A program made the position numbers and the translations under genes. A model generated the notes under the pieces. It did no database searches and was not told where the DNA came from. It saw nothing but the letters and a program-made list of their open reading frames with translations. 64,000 nucleotides of DNA, taken from NCBI GenBank assembly GCA_017847885.1, contig JAGAUA010000003.1:62001-126000 (forward strand). Direction: 5' to 3'. Shown here one piece after another: positions 42,578-54,458 of the stretch (position 1 is its first letter; the number at the start of each line of letters is the position of its first letter). This DNA is from Oscillospiraceae bacterium (GTDB lineage Bacteria; Bacillota; Clostridia; Oscillospirales; Ruminococcaceae).

Positions 42578-43972
42578 TCAATTTTTGTCTGAACTGTGAG
42601 ATTTAATTTTAATGGGCTTCTGTGAAACTTTAGGCATCGTTAATCCTACAACTATCCAGAAATACATGGCAGTGTTGATTACGCTGCTGTTAAAAAATGC
42701 CTGTGAAGCGTATGCCGCAAACATACCGAGATATATCCATGTCACGCAGCGGCAGCTTTCATCGTCATTTTTTATCACACTTTTTACTCCGGTAACAATT
42801 GCGTAAACCAGCATTGCAATATAGTTGATTGCCGCAAATACGCCTTGTGTCACAAGAGTATGGATATACTCGTTATGTCCCTTCGCTTGAGAGAACATTC
42901 CTTCCGACCATGAGGGATTTTCGTGAAAAGCATATATGTAATTATCAAGTCCGACGCCTGTAAGCCAATGCTTAGGCACGGATTCCAATCCGTAACGCCA
43001 TATATAGCCGCGCATTGTACCCATCTGGTCCAAGCCTGACTGACTTTCGCTTGCAAACTCGGATATGCTGCGCTTAAAGAAGTTGGTGCAAAAAGCCATA
43101 ACAGCGATTATGACCGCCCATGCCGCCATTGCTATAAGAAAATCTACGGTCCTTGTTTTCAGCAGCTTTTTGTCATAACCGTTAAACTTCATTATTATAA
43201 GAGACGCAATATAAAACAAAATCGTTACTGTATTGCCTACAAGAGCAATGCGCGCGCCTGTGCTGAGAGATGTATACAGAGAAAGCATTGCAAGGGCAAG
43301 ATAAACATATCTTATCTTTTTGTTTCTGTCGGTAAATATAAACAAGCCCGTGCTTACGGCAACAAATATGCAGCTGAGTCCTGCATACCAGTTGTTATGG
43401 TGAGTAAGACCGTATGAAAGCTTTTCTTCTGTATGCCATTCCGGATCATAGAGACAGTCCACAATTTGAAAGCCCATCGTTTGGAAGAACGCTACTATAC
43501 ACTGCAATGCCGCTACCATGCAGAAAACATAGAGAATGTTTTTTCTCAAACGGTTGTCGTTTATCATAGTTCCTGCATACATTAATGAAAAATATGCCAT
43601 AAAGTGCATTGGCAGCTCGTCATAGTAAAAGCCCGTGACCGAGTTGAAGATATCCTGCGAAAACGCAAGGGACATTGCTGCAAAAAATACAAGCAGTCCG
43701 TAAAAAATATCCGACGGATAATAGGTGTTCTCCTTATATTTATACAGCAGACTGAGGCATACCGTAACAATTCCGATAAAGCCGTATATTGACAATATAT
43801 GGGGCTGGCTAACGTATGTCTGACCCATAAGCTCAGTTATTAGCTCGCCTACGGGCATGATTATCATAATGGAAATTATGAAGTAATAGAAAAATTTTTC
43901 ACTTCTGATTTTCTCAATAAGAACACTTTTTTTGGCAGCCGCCGCTTCCGAAGATTGGTTTTTCAAATTCAT
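42578..43972 (-). CDS. O-antigen ligase / Wzy-type polytopic membrane protein
   Basis: The 464-residue protein has about 10-12 transmembrane helices and a large loop (about residues 320-375) containing TMRGYIWRYGLESVPKHWLTGVGLDNYIYAF with Arg-Gly and His residues, the pattern of the WaaL/Wzy O-antigen ligase superfamily. In Gram-positives such proteins link or polymerise surface glycans. It stands alone here, without a glycan cluster. ATG 43972 begins 16 nt after an AGGGGGT site. Confidence 0.8.
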   Translation of the reverse strand: MNLKNQSSEAAAAKKSVLIEKIRSEKFFYYFIISIMIIMPVGELITELMGQTYVSQPHILSIYGFIGIVTVCLSLLYKYKENTYYPSDIFYGLLVFFAAMSLAFSQDIFNSVTGFYYDELPMHFMAYFSLMYAGTMINDNRLRKNILYVFCMVAALQCIVAFFQTMGFQIVDCLYDPEWHTEEKLSYGLTHHNNWYAGLSCIFVAVSTGLFIFTDRNKKIRYVYLALAMLSLYTSLSTGARIALVGNTVTILFYIASLIIMKFNGYDKKLLKTRTVDFLIAMAAWAVIIAVMAFCTNFFKRSISEFASESQSGLDQMGTMRGYIWRYGLESVPKHWLTGVGLDNYIYAFHENPSWSEGMFSQAKGHNEYIHTLVTQGVFAAINYIAMLVYAIVTGVKSVIKNDDESCRCVTWIYLGMFAAYASQAFFNSSVINTAMYFWIVVGLTMPKVSQKPIKIKSHSSDKN

Positions 43973-43985
43973 AGTGTACCCCCTG

Positions 43986-46492
<2,507 letters not shown>

Positions 46493-46575
46493 TTATATCC
46501 CTCCATAAATTCCGATTTGTAAAATTAATAAAATTATACCACCAAATCCATTAAAAGTCAATTATTGCAAAAAAC

Positions 46576-46611
46576 AAAGCCGCTTTTGGCATACATATCA
46601 AAAGCGGCTTT
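46576..46611 (-). terminator. Terminator after the GH5 gene
   Basis: A perfect 12-bp stem AAAGCCGCTTTT / AAAAGCGGCTTT is followed on the minus strand by a T-rich run. Confidence 0.88.
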
Positions 46612-46621
46612 ATAATACTGC

Positions 46622-48688
46622 TTATTTTGCTTCCGAAAGGGTAATTCCGTTATCACCAAGAGGAATTTTATGGTCAAGACCAACAAATTTGCCGTTCTGC
46701 TGCCACAGGACTTCCTTGACAAAGGCGTATTTTTCCTCGTCCCAAGTGGTGAAATCGTCCTTTACAAGTCCGCCCGTATCCCCCGAATTTGAATTGAAGC
46801 ACCAGAATGTGTGGTTTATCTTATTGTCCTTGATAAGCTTTCTGAGGTAAGTCATCCATTTCAGGTTGGGGTCTCTCATAAATCCGCCCCACTCGCCTAT
46901 CAGCAGCGGCGCAATGTCCTGCTCCTGGATATAGAACCAGTTGTCGTACCAGCAATCTTTGTACAGGCTGTCAAATGAATAGCTGCCCTTGAACCACGGC
47001 TGCTCATACACGGTAGGTCCGTAGTCATGAGGAGAGTACACAAGCTTGTTCTGGTATTTGCCCAAATCAACGGGATTATCCTTTACGCCGCGGAGATTTC
47101 CGCCCCTCCATGTACAGTAGTAATCTCCCATATTTGTTGAAGTGAAATTGCCGTTTGACTTTGTATCCTTGGGGTAAATTTCAATACCCTCAACCATTAT
47201 AAGAACATTGGGGTTTTTGTTCAGTACAGCTTTTGCCGCCTTTTCGGCTATGTACTTCCAGTTGTCGGAATCCTTTGAATTATCCCACTTTGCACGGGGA
47301 GACTCGTTTGCCTTGCCGTGAGGCTCATTTTTAAGGTCATACGCAATAATGGTGTCGTCATTTTTGTATCTTTCCGCCATCCATGCAAGAGAGTCAAGGA
47401 AATCCTGCTCGCTGATATCGCCGTTAGTCCATGTGTTTGTCATGTGACCCATAGCGTCGGTTTTGGCGGAATGAATGTCTATCATTATCTTTATACCGTT
47501 TGCGCGGCACTGACCCACAACATAATCGAAAATCTCAAGGCTGTTCATTCCCACAAGATAGGAATTGGTTGCCTGATTGAAATTTGCGTTGGGGTAATTA
47601 CCGTTAGACCAATTTTTGATAAGCTCGGTTGAAATGGGAACACGCAGAAGATTAAATCCCCTGTCGGCAATTGCGGAAAGCGAAGTGTTCAGGTCGCACG
47701 CCCACAAGCCGTCAAAGGTGTTCGTACCCGTATTATAGCCGAACCAGTTTATGCCTGTCAGCCAGACCTCTTTGCCGTCTTTATCAACGATTTTGCTGCC
47801 CTTAACGTAAAGCCAGTCGTCCGTTGTAGGTGCTGGAACGTCTTTTGCCTGCTTTATCTCGGGGTTGCTGTTTCCTACGGAGCTTCCGCCGCTGTTATTG
47901 TTGTGATTGTTATTATTGTTGTTTCCGCCGGAAGAGCCGGAAACGGTTGTCGTGCCGAACTTGACTTTAGCCTTTGAGCTGTCGATTGAGCCTGCGTTGC
48001 AAAGTATCATACCGAATGTTCCCTCGCTGCCTGCGTCGATATTGCTGTTGTAATCCGCGGGAGTAACAGTCAGCGTGCTGCCGCTGACGGATACCGAGCA
48101 GTTCCAGTTCTGGTCGACTCTTACTCCGCTTGCAGCCTGAATTGTTACCGTCCAGCCGCCTATTGCACTCTTGGAATTGTTTTTTACAGTACCGTCAAGC
48201 TGCGTAAACTTGTCGCTGCCGCTTTCCCAGCCGTTTGAAGCGTTAAGCTCAAGAGAAACGTCGGAAGAAGTTTTATCATTTTTATCCAATTTATTCTCAC
48301 TTTTGACAGCTGTTGTTTGTACGGCTTCGGTTTGCTTTTCAGCTTTTGTTTGTGCCGCTGTTTCGGCTTTATCGGTTTTGGTATCGCTGTCCGTTTCCGT
48401 TTCGGTTGCTTCGGATTTGGTTTCTTCACTTGCGGAATTGGTTTCGGGAGTATGCTCTGCTGCAACCGCGCCGTTGCCGCCGTATGGGTCATAATCATCA
48501 GCAAACGGGTCGTAGTCCTCACCGAAAAAGTCGATTACTTCGGTGACCTCCTCTGTTTTCTCCGTTTCGGAAGCCGTTGCGCTCACGGTCGCTTCCCCCG
48601 ATGTATTTTCCTTTGCTTCACCGCCGCACGAGGAAAGCATTGTCAGTATCATTGCCGCCGAAATCAAAAGTGAAATTTTCTTTTTCAT
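46622..48688 (-). CDS. Lipoprotein GH5 endoglucanase with CBM2-like domain
   Basis: The 688-residue protein has a lipoprotein signal ([21 protein letters not shown], lipobox Leu-Ser-Ser-Cys), an acidic/Thr-rich linker (about 22-140), a CBM2-like domain (about 143-252), an Asn/Gly linker and a C-terminal GH5 barrel. The GH5 part has [14 protein letters not shown], acid/base Glu in LKNEPHG (about 455) and nucleophile Glu in LIGEWGGF (about 598). It probably cleaves cellulose or mixed-linkage beta-glucan at the cell surface. No dockerin is present, so it is anchored by lipid and not by a cellulosome. Confidence 0.9.
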   Translation of the reverse strand: MKKKISLLISAAMILTMLSSCGGEAKENTSGEATVSATASETEKTEEVTEVIDFFGEDYDPFADDYDPYGGNGAVAAEHTPETNSASEETKSEATETETDSDTKTDKAETAAQTKAEKQTEAVQTTAVKSENKLDKNDKTSSDVSLELNASNGWESGSDKFTQLDGTVKNNSKSAIGGWTVTIQAASGVRVDQNWNCSVSVSGSTLTVTPADYNSNIDAGSEGTFGMILCNAGSIDSSKAKVKFGTTTVSGSSGGNNNNNNHNNNSGGSSVGNSNPEIKQAKDVPAPTTDDWLYVKGSKIVDKDGKEVWLTGINWFGYNTGTNTFDGLWACDLNTSLSAIADRGFNLLRVPISTELIKNWSNGNYPNANFNQATNSYLVGMNSLEIFDYVVGQCRANGIKIMIDIHSAKTDAMGHMTNTWTNGDISEQDFLDSLAWMAERYKNDDTIIAYDLKNEPHGKANESPRAKWDNSKDSDNWKYIAEKAAKAVLNKNPNVLIMVEGIEIYPKDTKSNGNFTSTNMGDYYCTWRGGNLRGVKDNPVDLGKYQNKLVYSPHDYGPTVYEQPWFKGSYSFDSLYKDCWYDNWFYIQEQDIAPLLIGEWGGFMRDPNLKWMTYLRKLIKDNKINHTFWCFNSNSGDTGGLVKDDFTTWDEEKYAFVKEVLWQQNGKFVGLDHKIPLGDNGITLSEAK

Positions 48689-48705
48689 GTTACCCCTCCA
48701 TAATA

Positions 48706-49374
48706 TCAGTCAACACGCCAGTCGATAGGCTCTATTCCGTGCTCGGAAAGAAATTGGTTTGCCCTTGAAAAATGTCTGCACCCGAAAAAACCGTTGAATG
48801 CCGAAAGCGGACTCGGGTGAGCCGCCTGCAAAATCAAGTGGTTCGGGTTGGTTATCAGCCGCATTTTCTGCTTGGCATTGTTTCCCCAAAGCAGAAAAAC
48901 TATCGGCTTTTCACGTTGGTTGAGAAGCTCTATCACTCTGTCGGTAAAAATTTCCCAGCCCATTCCCCTATGGGAATTTGCCTGTCCCTCGCGGACGGTC
49001 AGCACCGTATTCATAAGCAGCACGCCGTTATCCGCCCACTTTTTCAGATAGCCGTGATTTGCGGGAGGTATCCCCAAATCGGAATATATTTCCTTATATA
49101 TATTCTGTAACGACGGCGGAATTGCAGTACCCTTTTGCACCGAGAAGCACAGCCCATGCGCCTGACCTGCACCGTGATAAGGATCCTGACCGATTATTAC
49201 CGCCTTGACATCGGAATAAGACGTATATTTCAGCGAATTGAATATATCGTACATATTTGGATAAATGTGGTATGTAAAATATTCTTTTTTCAGAAATTCC
49301 CTCAACTTTAAATAGTACTCTTTTTGGAACTCGTCTTTGAGAAGCTCGTCCCACTCATTGCCTATATTAACCAT
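48706..49374 (-). CDS. ung: Uracil-DNA glycosylase (family 1)
   Basis: The 222-residue enzyme removes uracil from DNA. It has the water-activating GQDPYHG motif, a Ser-x-Gln-Asn segment (PSLQN), [10 protein letters not shown], and the minor-groove loop [18 protein letters not shown]. It starts 1 nt after the stop of the upstream carboxypeptidase, implying co-transcription. Confidence 0.96.
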   Translation of the reverse strand: MVNIGNEWDELLKDEFQKEYYLKLREFLKKEYFTYHIYPNMYDIFNSLKYTSYSDVKAVIIGQDPYHGAGQAHGLCFSVQKGTAIPPSLQNIYKEIYSDLGIPPANHGYLKKWADNGVLLMNTVLTVREGQANSHRGMGWEIFTDRVIELLNQREKPIVFLLWGNNAKQKMRLITNPNHLILQAAHPSPLSAFNGFFGCRHFSRANQFLSEHGIEPIDWRVD

Positions 49375-50493
49375 TTATATTCCTTCCCTGTTTCTGATCT
49401 GCACAAAAGCGGCGTCAAGAAGCGCAATTGTGTCGTTCCATCTTATATCGGAAGCCTTTGCACCGAAAACAAGACATATAACATCATGGTCAAATCGCTT
49501 TGCCGTTGCAACAACGCAGTATCCTGCTTGGTCGGTCATACCTGTTTTCATGCCGTTTGCGTACATATAATAGCAATCGCTGTACTCGTGCAGCAGCTTG
49601 TTTGAGTTTTCCCACGAGATCTGTTCACCCGAAACAAAGGTCGCATATGTATTCGCCTTGCCTGCCGATTCCATAAGCTCGGGCTTTTTCATTGCATAAA
49701 GCGTGATTTTAAGCATATCCAATACAGTTGTATAATGGTTATCGTCGTGGAATCCGTCGGGGTCGGAAAAATGCGTGTTTTCGGCGCCGATAAGCATAGC
49801 GGTCTTGTTCATTTCGTCAACAAAGGTCTGAACGGCAGCTTGGGGTGAAATTGTGTCATTGCCTGCAATAAGCCGTCCCACATTTGCAGCAGCCATATAA
49901 GACGCGTCGTTTCCCGACGGAAGCATGAGTGCGTCGATAGTTGTGGGCAAATCAAGTATGTTACCCTTGCTAACGTGCGCAAGGCTTGACTCGGGGTTGA
50001 CAAAATCAAGCTCCTCCCCTGCCGTAAATTGATAATCGGCAGGAGCATTGTCAAGGATAACCGCAGCGGTAAGAATTTTGGTCGTGCTGGCAGGATAACA
50101 CTTTTGGTCGGCGTTTTTGGCGAAAAGCACCTCGTCCGCCTGAACATCATACACAATAGCGTACTCCGAACGTATCACCATATCAATTGGGTACGTGCTT
50201 TGAAGCTCAGGCTGAGGAATATTGTACTTTGACAGATCAACGCTTGCCGAAACAGGCTCGGTCTCATCAAGTATCTCGGTAGCTTCGGTCTCTTCCGTTA
50301 TTTGGTAGTAATTCTCTGCATTGACAGTAAGCGGAATTTCAATGGACTTATTTACATATGCAATTCCCCCTATAACGCCGCCGGCAAGCAAAATTACAAA
50401 AAATGCTCTAAGGCAGGTCATTGCCGCACGTCTGCGCTTCTGAGCCTGCGCTTTGGTTAAATTTTTCTTTTTTTTCTTATGTTTTTTACTCAT
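49375..50493 (-). CDS. D-alanyl-D-alanine carboxypeptidase (S11), membrane-anchored
   Basis: The 372-residue protein has a strongly basic N-terminus (SKKHKKKKKNLTKAQAQKRRR), an uncleaved-looking transmembrane helix (about 28-48), a Glu/Thr linker, then the S11 domain: Ser-Thr-Thr-Lys (about 141), Ser-Gly-Asn (about 198) and Lys-Thr-Gly (about 320). It modifies peptidoglycan stem peptides. Unlike the dacF product it lacks an obvious C-terminal amphipathic anchor. It lies directly upstream of ung on the minus strand. Confidence 0.9.
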   Translation of the reverse strand: MSKKHKKKKKNLTKAQAQKRRRAAMTCLRAFFVILLAGGVIGGIAYVNKSIEIPLTVNAENYYQITEETEATEILDETEPVSASVDLSKYNIPQPELQSTYPIDMVIRSEYAIVYDVQADEVLFAKNADQKCYPASTTKILTAAVILDNAPADYQFTAGEELDFVNPESSLAHVSKGNILDLPTTIDALMLPSGNDASYMAAANVGRLIAGNDTISPQAAVQTFVDEMNKTAMLIGAENTHFSDPDGFHDDNHYTTVLDMLKITLYAMKKPELMESAGKANTYATFVSGEQISWENSNKLLHEYSDCYYMYANGMKTGMTDQAGYCVVATAKRFDHDVICLVFGAKASDIRWNDTIALLDAAFVQIRNREGI

Positions 50494-50684
50494 AATTTAT
50501 GATAAAGCTTCCTATGAAGAAGCATACCTCCTTAAAAATATAATCATTTACACTATAAATAATATATTAACATATATCGGTATTTTTTTCAAGTGAATTT
50601 TAGCAATTATTATTCTGAAATATGCAGTATTGCAGCAAAAGCGTGACAATAGATAAAAAAATAACAATAATTCATAAAATGCTC

Positions 50685-50713
50685 TTGCTTTATTTGTCGA
50701 AATGTTGTATAAT
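50685..50713 (+). promoter_or_regulatory. Promoter of the NifU-like/GGGtGRT operon
   Basis: TTGCTT (50685-50690), 17-nt spacer, TATAAT (50708-50713), 69 nt before the first start codon. The leader then carries GAAAGGAG. Confidence 0.7.
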
Positions 50714-50782
50714 GTATGAGTATGCGAACGTCCTTGAAGTCAGCTTCGGGACATAGCAAATTCTGAAAGGAGTTATGTACAT

Positions 50783-51475
50783 ATGATTTATTCTCATGAG
50801 GTTGAAAAAATGTGCCCTGTAGCGCAAGGCGTTGCTCACGGCGCAGCACCAATCCCGGAAGAAGCAAAATGGGTAAAGGCTAAGGAGATCAAGGATATTT
50901 CCGGTTTCACACACGGTATCGGCTGGTGTGCTCCTCAGCAGGGTACTTGTAAGCTTTCCCTCAATGTTAAGGACGGCGTAATTCAGGAGGCTCTCGTTGA
51001 AACTATCGGATGCTCCGGTATGACTCATTCGGCAGCTATGGCTTCTGAGATCCTCCCCGGCAGAACAATTCTTGAGGCTCTTAACACAGACCTTGTTTGT
51101 GACGCTATCAACACAGCTATGAGAGAGCTGTTCCTCCAGATCGTATACGGCCGCTCACAGAGCGCATTTTCCGAGGACGGTCTTGCAATCGGTGCAGGTC
51201 TTGAGGACCTCGGTAAGGGTCTCCGTTCTCAGGTTGGTACTATGTACGGTACACTTGCAAAGGGTCCCCGTTACCTCGAAATGACAGACGGTTATGTAAC
51301 AGGTATCGCTCTTAACGAAGATAACGAGATCATCGGCTACAAGTTCGTAAACTTCGGCAAGATGATGGATTTCATCAAGGCAGGCGACGACGCAAACACT
51401 GCTTTTGAAAAGGCTCAGGGTCAGTACGGCAGAGTTGCTGACGCAGTTAAGATCGTTGACCCGAGAAAAGAATAA
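50783..51475 (+). CDS. Iron-sulfur cluster assembly scaffold-like protein (NifU_N-type)
   Basis: The 230-residue protein has Cys residues arranged like NifU/IscU scaffolds: GIGWCAPQQGTCKL, ETIGCSGMTHS and DLVCDAINTAMRE (about residues 49, 56, 75 and 113). The N-terminal part includes MCPVAQG. It is always seen paired with the GGGtGRT gene in clostridia, and the pair's biochemical role is not established. Codon choice (abundant CTC, ATC, AAG, GGT) differs from neighbours and suggests high expression. Ribosome site AAAGGAG. Confidence 0.85.
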   Translation: MIYSHEVEKMCPVAQGVAHGAAPIPEEAKWVKAKEIKDISGFTHGIGWCAPQQGTCKLSLNVKDGVIQEALVETIGCSGMTHSAAMASEILPGRTILEALNTDLVCDAINTAMRELFLQIVYGRSQSAFSEDGLAIGAGLEDLGKGLRSQVGTMYGTLAKGPRYLEMTDGYVTGIALNEDNEIIGYKFVNFGKMMDFIKAGDDANTAFEKAQGQYGRVADAVKIVDPRKE

Positions 51476-51489
51476 GGAGGTACACTACA

Positions 51490-52491
51490 ATGGCTTTATT
51501 TGAATCATATGAGAGAAGAGAAAAGCAGATCCTTGCTGTTCTCGCTCAGTACGGCATCAACTCCATCGAAGAGTGTGCAGATATCTGTAAGGCAAAGGGC
51601 TTTGACCCTTACAAGATCACAGAGGGCATTCAGCCTATCTGCTTTGAAAATGCAAAGTGGGCTTACACAGTAGGCTGCGCTATCGCAATCAAGAAGGGCT
51701 GCACAAGAGCTGCTGACGCTGCTGCTGCAATCGGCGAAGGCCTTCAGGCTTTCTGTATCCCCGGTTCTGTTGCTGACCAGAGAAAGGTTGGTCTCGGTCA
51801 CGGCAACCTTGGCAAGATGCTTCTCGAAGACGAGACAGAGTGCTTTGCATTCCTTGCAGGTCACGAGTCTTTCGCTGCTGCTGAGGGCGCTATCGGTATT
51901 GCTGAAAAGGCAAACAAGGTTCGTAAAAATCCTCTCCGCGTAATCCTTAACGGTCTCGGTAAGGACGCTGCTCAGATCATCGCTCGTATCAACGGCTTCA
52001 CATACGTTGAGACAGAGATGGATTACTACACAGGCGAGGTTAAGGAAGTATTCCGCAAGGCATACTCCGCAGGTCTCCGCTCCAAGGTTAACTGCTACGG
52101 CGCTAACGATGTAACAGAAGGCGTTGCTATCATGTGGAAAGAGGGCGTTGACGTTTCCATCACAGGTAACTCCACTAACCCCACACGTTTCCAGCACCCT
52201 GTTGCAGGTACATATAAGAAAGAATGCAATGAAAAGGGCAAGAAGTACTTCTCCGTTGCTTCCGGCGGCGGTACAGGACGTACACTCCACCCCGATAACA
52301 TGGCTGCAGGTCCTGCTTCCTATGGTATGACCGATACAATGGGTCGTATGCATTCTGATGCTCAGTTTGCAGGTTCTTCTTCCGTTCCTGCTCACGTTGA
52401 GATGATGGGACTTATCGGCATGGGCAACAATCCTATGGTTGGTGCTACTGTGGCTTGTGCGGTTGCTGTTGAAGAAGCTATGAAGGCATAA
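51490..52491 (+). CDS. GGGtGRT protein
   Basis: The 333-residue protein carries the defining Gly-Gly-Gly-Thr-Gly-Arg-Thr motif (about residue 257-263, ASGGGTGRTLHPDN). Other conserved stretches are PGSVADQRKVGLGHGNLGKMLL and SITGNSTNPTRFQHPVAGTY. No catalytic function is established for the family. It starts 14 nt after the scaffold-like gene with AAGGAGG, and shares its strongly biased, expression-optimised codon use. The partner suggests an iron-sulfur or redox-linked role (inference). Confidence 0.9.
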   Translation: MALFESYERREKQILAVLAQYGINSIEECADICKAKGFDPYKITEGIQPICFENAKWAYTVGCAIAIKKGCTRAADAAAAIGEGLQAFCIPGSVADQRKVGLGHGNLGKMLLEDETECFAFLAGHESFAAAEGAIGIAEKANKVRKNPLRVILNGLGKDAAQIIARINGFTYVETEMDYYTGEVKEVFRKAYSAGLRSKVNCYGANDVTEGVAIMWKEGVDVSITGNSTNPTRFQHPVAGTYKKECNEKGKKYFSVASGGGTGRTLHPDNMAAGPASYGMTDTMGRMHSDAQFAGSSSVPAHVEMMGLIGMGNNPMVGATVACAVAVEEAMKA

Positions 52492-52496
52492 ACCTT

Positions 52497-52679
52497 TTGA
52501 CTGATTACCATAGATTTAAGATGGATTCTGCGCAGGCCGTTTGTGAATATATGGAAAGAAACAATGTTTCAATCCGTGCATTTGCTGCAAATTGCGGAGT
52601 GAGTGCTACTACCGTCAAGAACTGGCGGAATGTCACTTGTGCGCCGTCTTACGAGATTTGGGAAAGGTTTTTTAAATAG
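52497..52679 (+). CDS. Small helix-turn-helix protein
   Basis: The reading frame of 60 residues (TTG start 52497; 52 residues if the ATG at 52521 is used) contains an XRE-like HTH: VCEYMERNNVSIRAFAANCGVSATTVKNWRN. Ribosome sites are weak for both starts. It lies right behind the GGGtGRT gene and ahead of its terminator, so it may be co-transcribed, or be a decayed regulator. Confidence 0.45.
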   Translation: MTDYHRFKMDSAQAVCEYMERNNVSIRAFAANCGVSATTVKNWRNVTCAPSYEIWERFFK

Positions 52680-52684
52680 TATTG

Positions 52685-52722
52685 AACAGGCTGTTGTACC
52701 GATTGGTGCAGCAGCCTGTTTT
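52685..52722 (+). terminator. Terminator 1 after the GGGtGRT operon
   Basis: AACAGGCTGTTG pairs with CAGCAGCCTGTT (11 of 12), followed by TTTTG. Confidence 0.75.
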
Positions 52723-52762
52723 GTATGGTAAACTCCCGCAATAGATGCGGGGTTACCATACC

Positions 52763-52798
52763 AAAAGCGTTATTGCTTTGTTGGCAATAACGCTTTTT
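52763..52798. terminator. Terminator 2 (perfect 14-bp stem)
   Basis: AAAAGCGTTATTGC / GCAATAACGCTTTT with a 7-nt loop and T5. A preceding imperfect stem (TATGGTAA...TTACCATA, 52724-52761) makes a three-hairpin run with the terminator at 52685. Confidence 0.82.
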
Positions 52799-52930
52799 CT
52801 CAAATCATGGCTGCTTTGATTGATTTACCAATATGGTTTTTTATAGTGTGATGTGAGTTTTTGATTGCTTTTCAATATATTACAGTGTTTAGGTGATTTA
52901 ATAAATGTTCCGCATTAATTGTTCTACTGA

Positions 52931-53131
52931 TATGCAGCAGAGTTTATATCTCAGGTCATTACAAGTAAAACGCCTGAAAGAACCTGTGCAGATATGGACG
53001 AAACAGCGCTCGATTATGCGGAGGTAAAGGCATTATGTGCAGGCAATCCCGACACAACAAGAAAAGCTTACGAGAAAAGGGCGATTTTACGATATTCTTT
53101 CGCTGTTTTTAATAATTATTCGACAGGATAA
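52931..53131 (+). pseudogene. Relic of an ICE-type DEAD/SNF2 helicase (DNA methylase-like megaprotein)
   Basis: A 66-codon open stretch closed by stops on both sides reads [20 protein letters not shown] followed by [10 protein letters not shown]. This is the conserved block found in the very large helicase proteins of conjugative elements in Firmicutes. Nothing of the rest of the protein is present around it, so it is a short leftover of a lost integrative element. Confidence 0.6.
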
Positions 53132-53341
53132 AATTTACGCTTGTCATATGAAAAATGCAAGGATTTTGTAAGAATTATCAGGTTACTATAAACAACTCAA
53201 AAACGCTTCAATTCTCTCCGTACAATCTGCCTCACGGGTCTCACTTTTTCTCCAATCCTCAGAAAGCGGAAAATACAGCTTATCATTAACTGCCTTGCCC
53301 ATTTGCTATCTTTGTGCATACTTATCTCCAATCTTTCAGAA
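53132..53341. other. Non-coding / decayed stretch
   Basis: No complete gene is seen. On the minus strand a 38-codon frame (about 53166-53281, ending in ERIEAFLSCL) resembles a protein C-terminus but is not recognised; it may be another relic. Confidence 0.35.
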
Positions 53342-54154
53342 TTACGCCTGCGACTCAATTTCCGCTACCTTTTTAAGAACGTCTTTATCATAATTGTCTT
53401 TCCCGTATAAATTCAGAAAATAATCTGTATATTTGTCTGTTTTCAGATTGTGATCAAGTGACCAAAGCACCCAGTAAATATCTATATGTCTGTCACCAAC
53501 TCCTGCAAGTCCCAAGTCAATAAACGAACTGAATTTCCAATTATCCAGTATTACATTCGGCAAGCAAAAATCTCCGTGTATAAATGTGTCTTGCTTTATA
53601 AAGCTGAAATCAGCGTATGTTTCCATACATGGAGAAACGGGAACATTTTCGATAGGTCTGCTGTGCAGGAATTTCATTGCTTCGGCAAGCGCTTCACACA
53701 ATTTTTCGGGGTTGTTCAGATAGTGTGTGCAGTCCTCACCCTTTGCAGGTCTTGTAACCATATAGTCCTTTATGTCTGAAATAACGGAAACCACATCAAC
53801 ACCTATCCCGCTGCGCTCAAACAGCTTTGCCATTTCCGCTTCCTTTGCAAGACTGCCTTTTTCAGCTATCTTTACATAATACCCGTTGTTGCTGTACAGC
53901 ACCGTCATAGATGGATGTGAGCTGCTGTCATATATTTTTGCATTTTCAAATATGTAATGAAGCTCTCTTGGAAAATCATCTATATTGATTTTTGTTTCTT
54001 TTGCACATTCTACACCACCCCAAGTTTCGATATGTTGAGCAGTTTGAACTACCCGATTTATTCCATTATACCCCAAAGCAAAAATATAGTCAAGCAGCGA
54101 AAATGAAAAAATTTGTAATTCTGGGAACGTGGATAAAAGCTCAGAATATGTCAA
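53342..54154 (-). CDS. Aminoglycoside phosphotransferase-like kinase (APH(3') family fold)
   Basis: The C-terminal 220 residues match APH enzymes: INIDDFPRELHYIFENAKIYDSSSHP start region, YVKIAEKGSLAKEAEM (ATP-binding Lys), catalytic HGDFCLPNVILD and metal-binding IDLGLAGVGDRHID. It could phosphorylate an aminoglycoside; the real substrate is unknown. The first 55 residues (to about ETWGGVECAKETK) have no APH similarity, and no Met lies at the expected APH start. The 5' end thus looks replaced by rearrangement and translation start is uncertain. Confidence 0.75.
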   Translation of the reverse strand: MTYSELLSTFPELQIFSFSLLDYIFALGYNGINRVVQTAQHIETWGGVECAKETKINIDDFPRELHYIFENAKIYDSSSHPSMTVLYSNNGYYVKIAEKGSLAKEAEMAKLFERSGIGVDVVSVISDIKDYMVTRPAKGEDCTHYLNNPEKLCEALAEAMKFLHSRPIENVPVSPCMETYADFSFIKQDTFIHGDFCLPNVILDNWKFSSFIDLGLAGVGDRHIDIYWVLWSLDHNLKTDKYTDYFLNLYGKDNYDKDVLKKVAEIESQA

Positions 54155-54311
54155 TCTGCAAAATCAGCTTTCCGAGCGAGATTGCAGAATTGCAAATCTG
54201 GAGCAGGAGCTTTCTGTCAAAAAAGCCAAAACCGCCGAAGAGGTTGGCAGAATATCACAAGTGCAGAAAAGGTACACCTTTTCCCGTCAAGCTCCGCTGA
54301 CGGCTTGTTAG
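54129..54311 (+). pseudogene. Coiled-coil fragment, probable mobile-element relic
   Basis: A plus-strand frame encodes about 60 residues with a heptad pattern (NLQNQLSERDCRIANLEQEL), ending at 54311 just before the AGGGGCTGTTTCGCCCCT hairpin. It has no start region of its own and overlaps the 5' end of the APH-like gene in antisense. It may be the tail of a lost mobilisation or recombinase gene. Confidence 0.35.
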
Positions 54312-54458
54312 GGGCTGTTTCGCCCCTAAAACCCCAATATATAAATTATCGCATTTCCTGTAAATTAGATCAGAAATATTTTCAAACTGACGGTAAAATG
54401 CACTTCTTTTGTCAGCATTTTATCCCTGAACGAAAGATAAAGAAAAGGTGTTTATACA
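54312..54458. other. Intergenic stretch, no gene seen
   Basis: The region starts with a short GC hairpin (AGGGGC...GCCCCT near 54309-54326) and is otherwise AT-rich without a coding frame. Confidence 0.5.
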
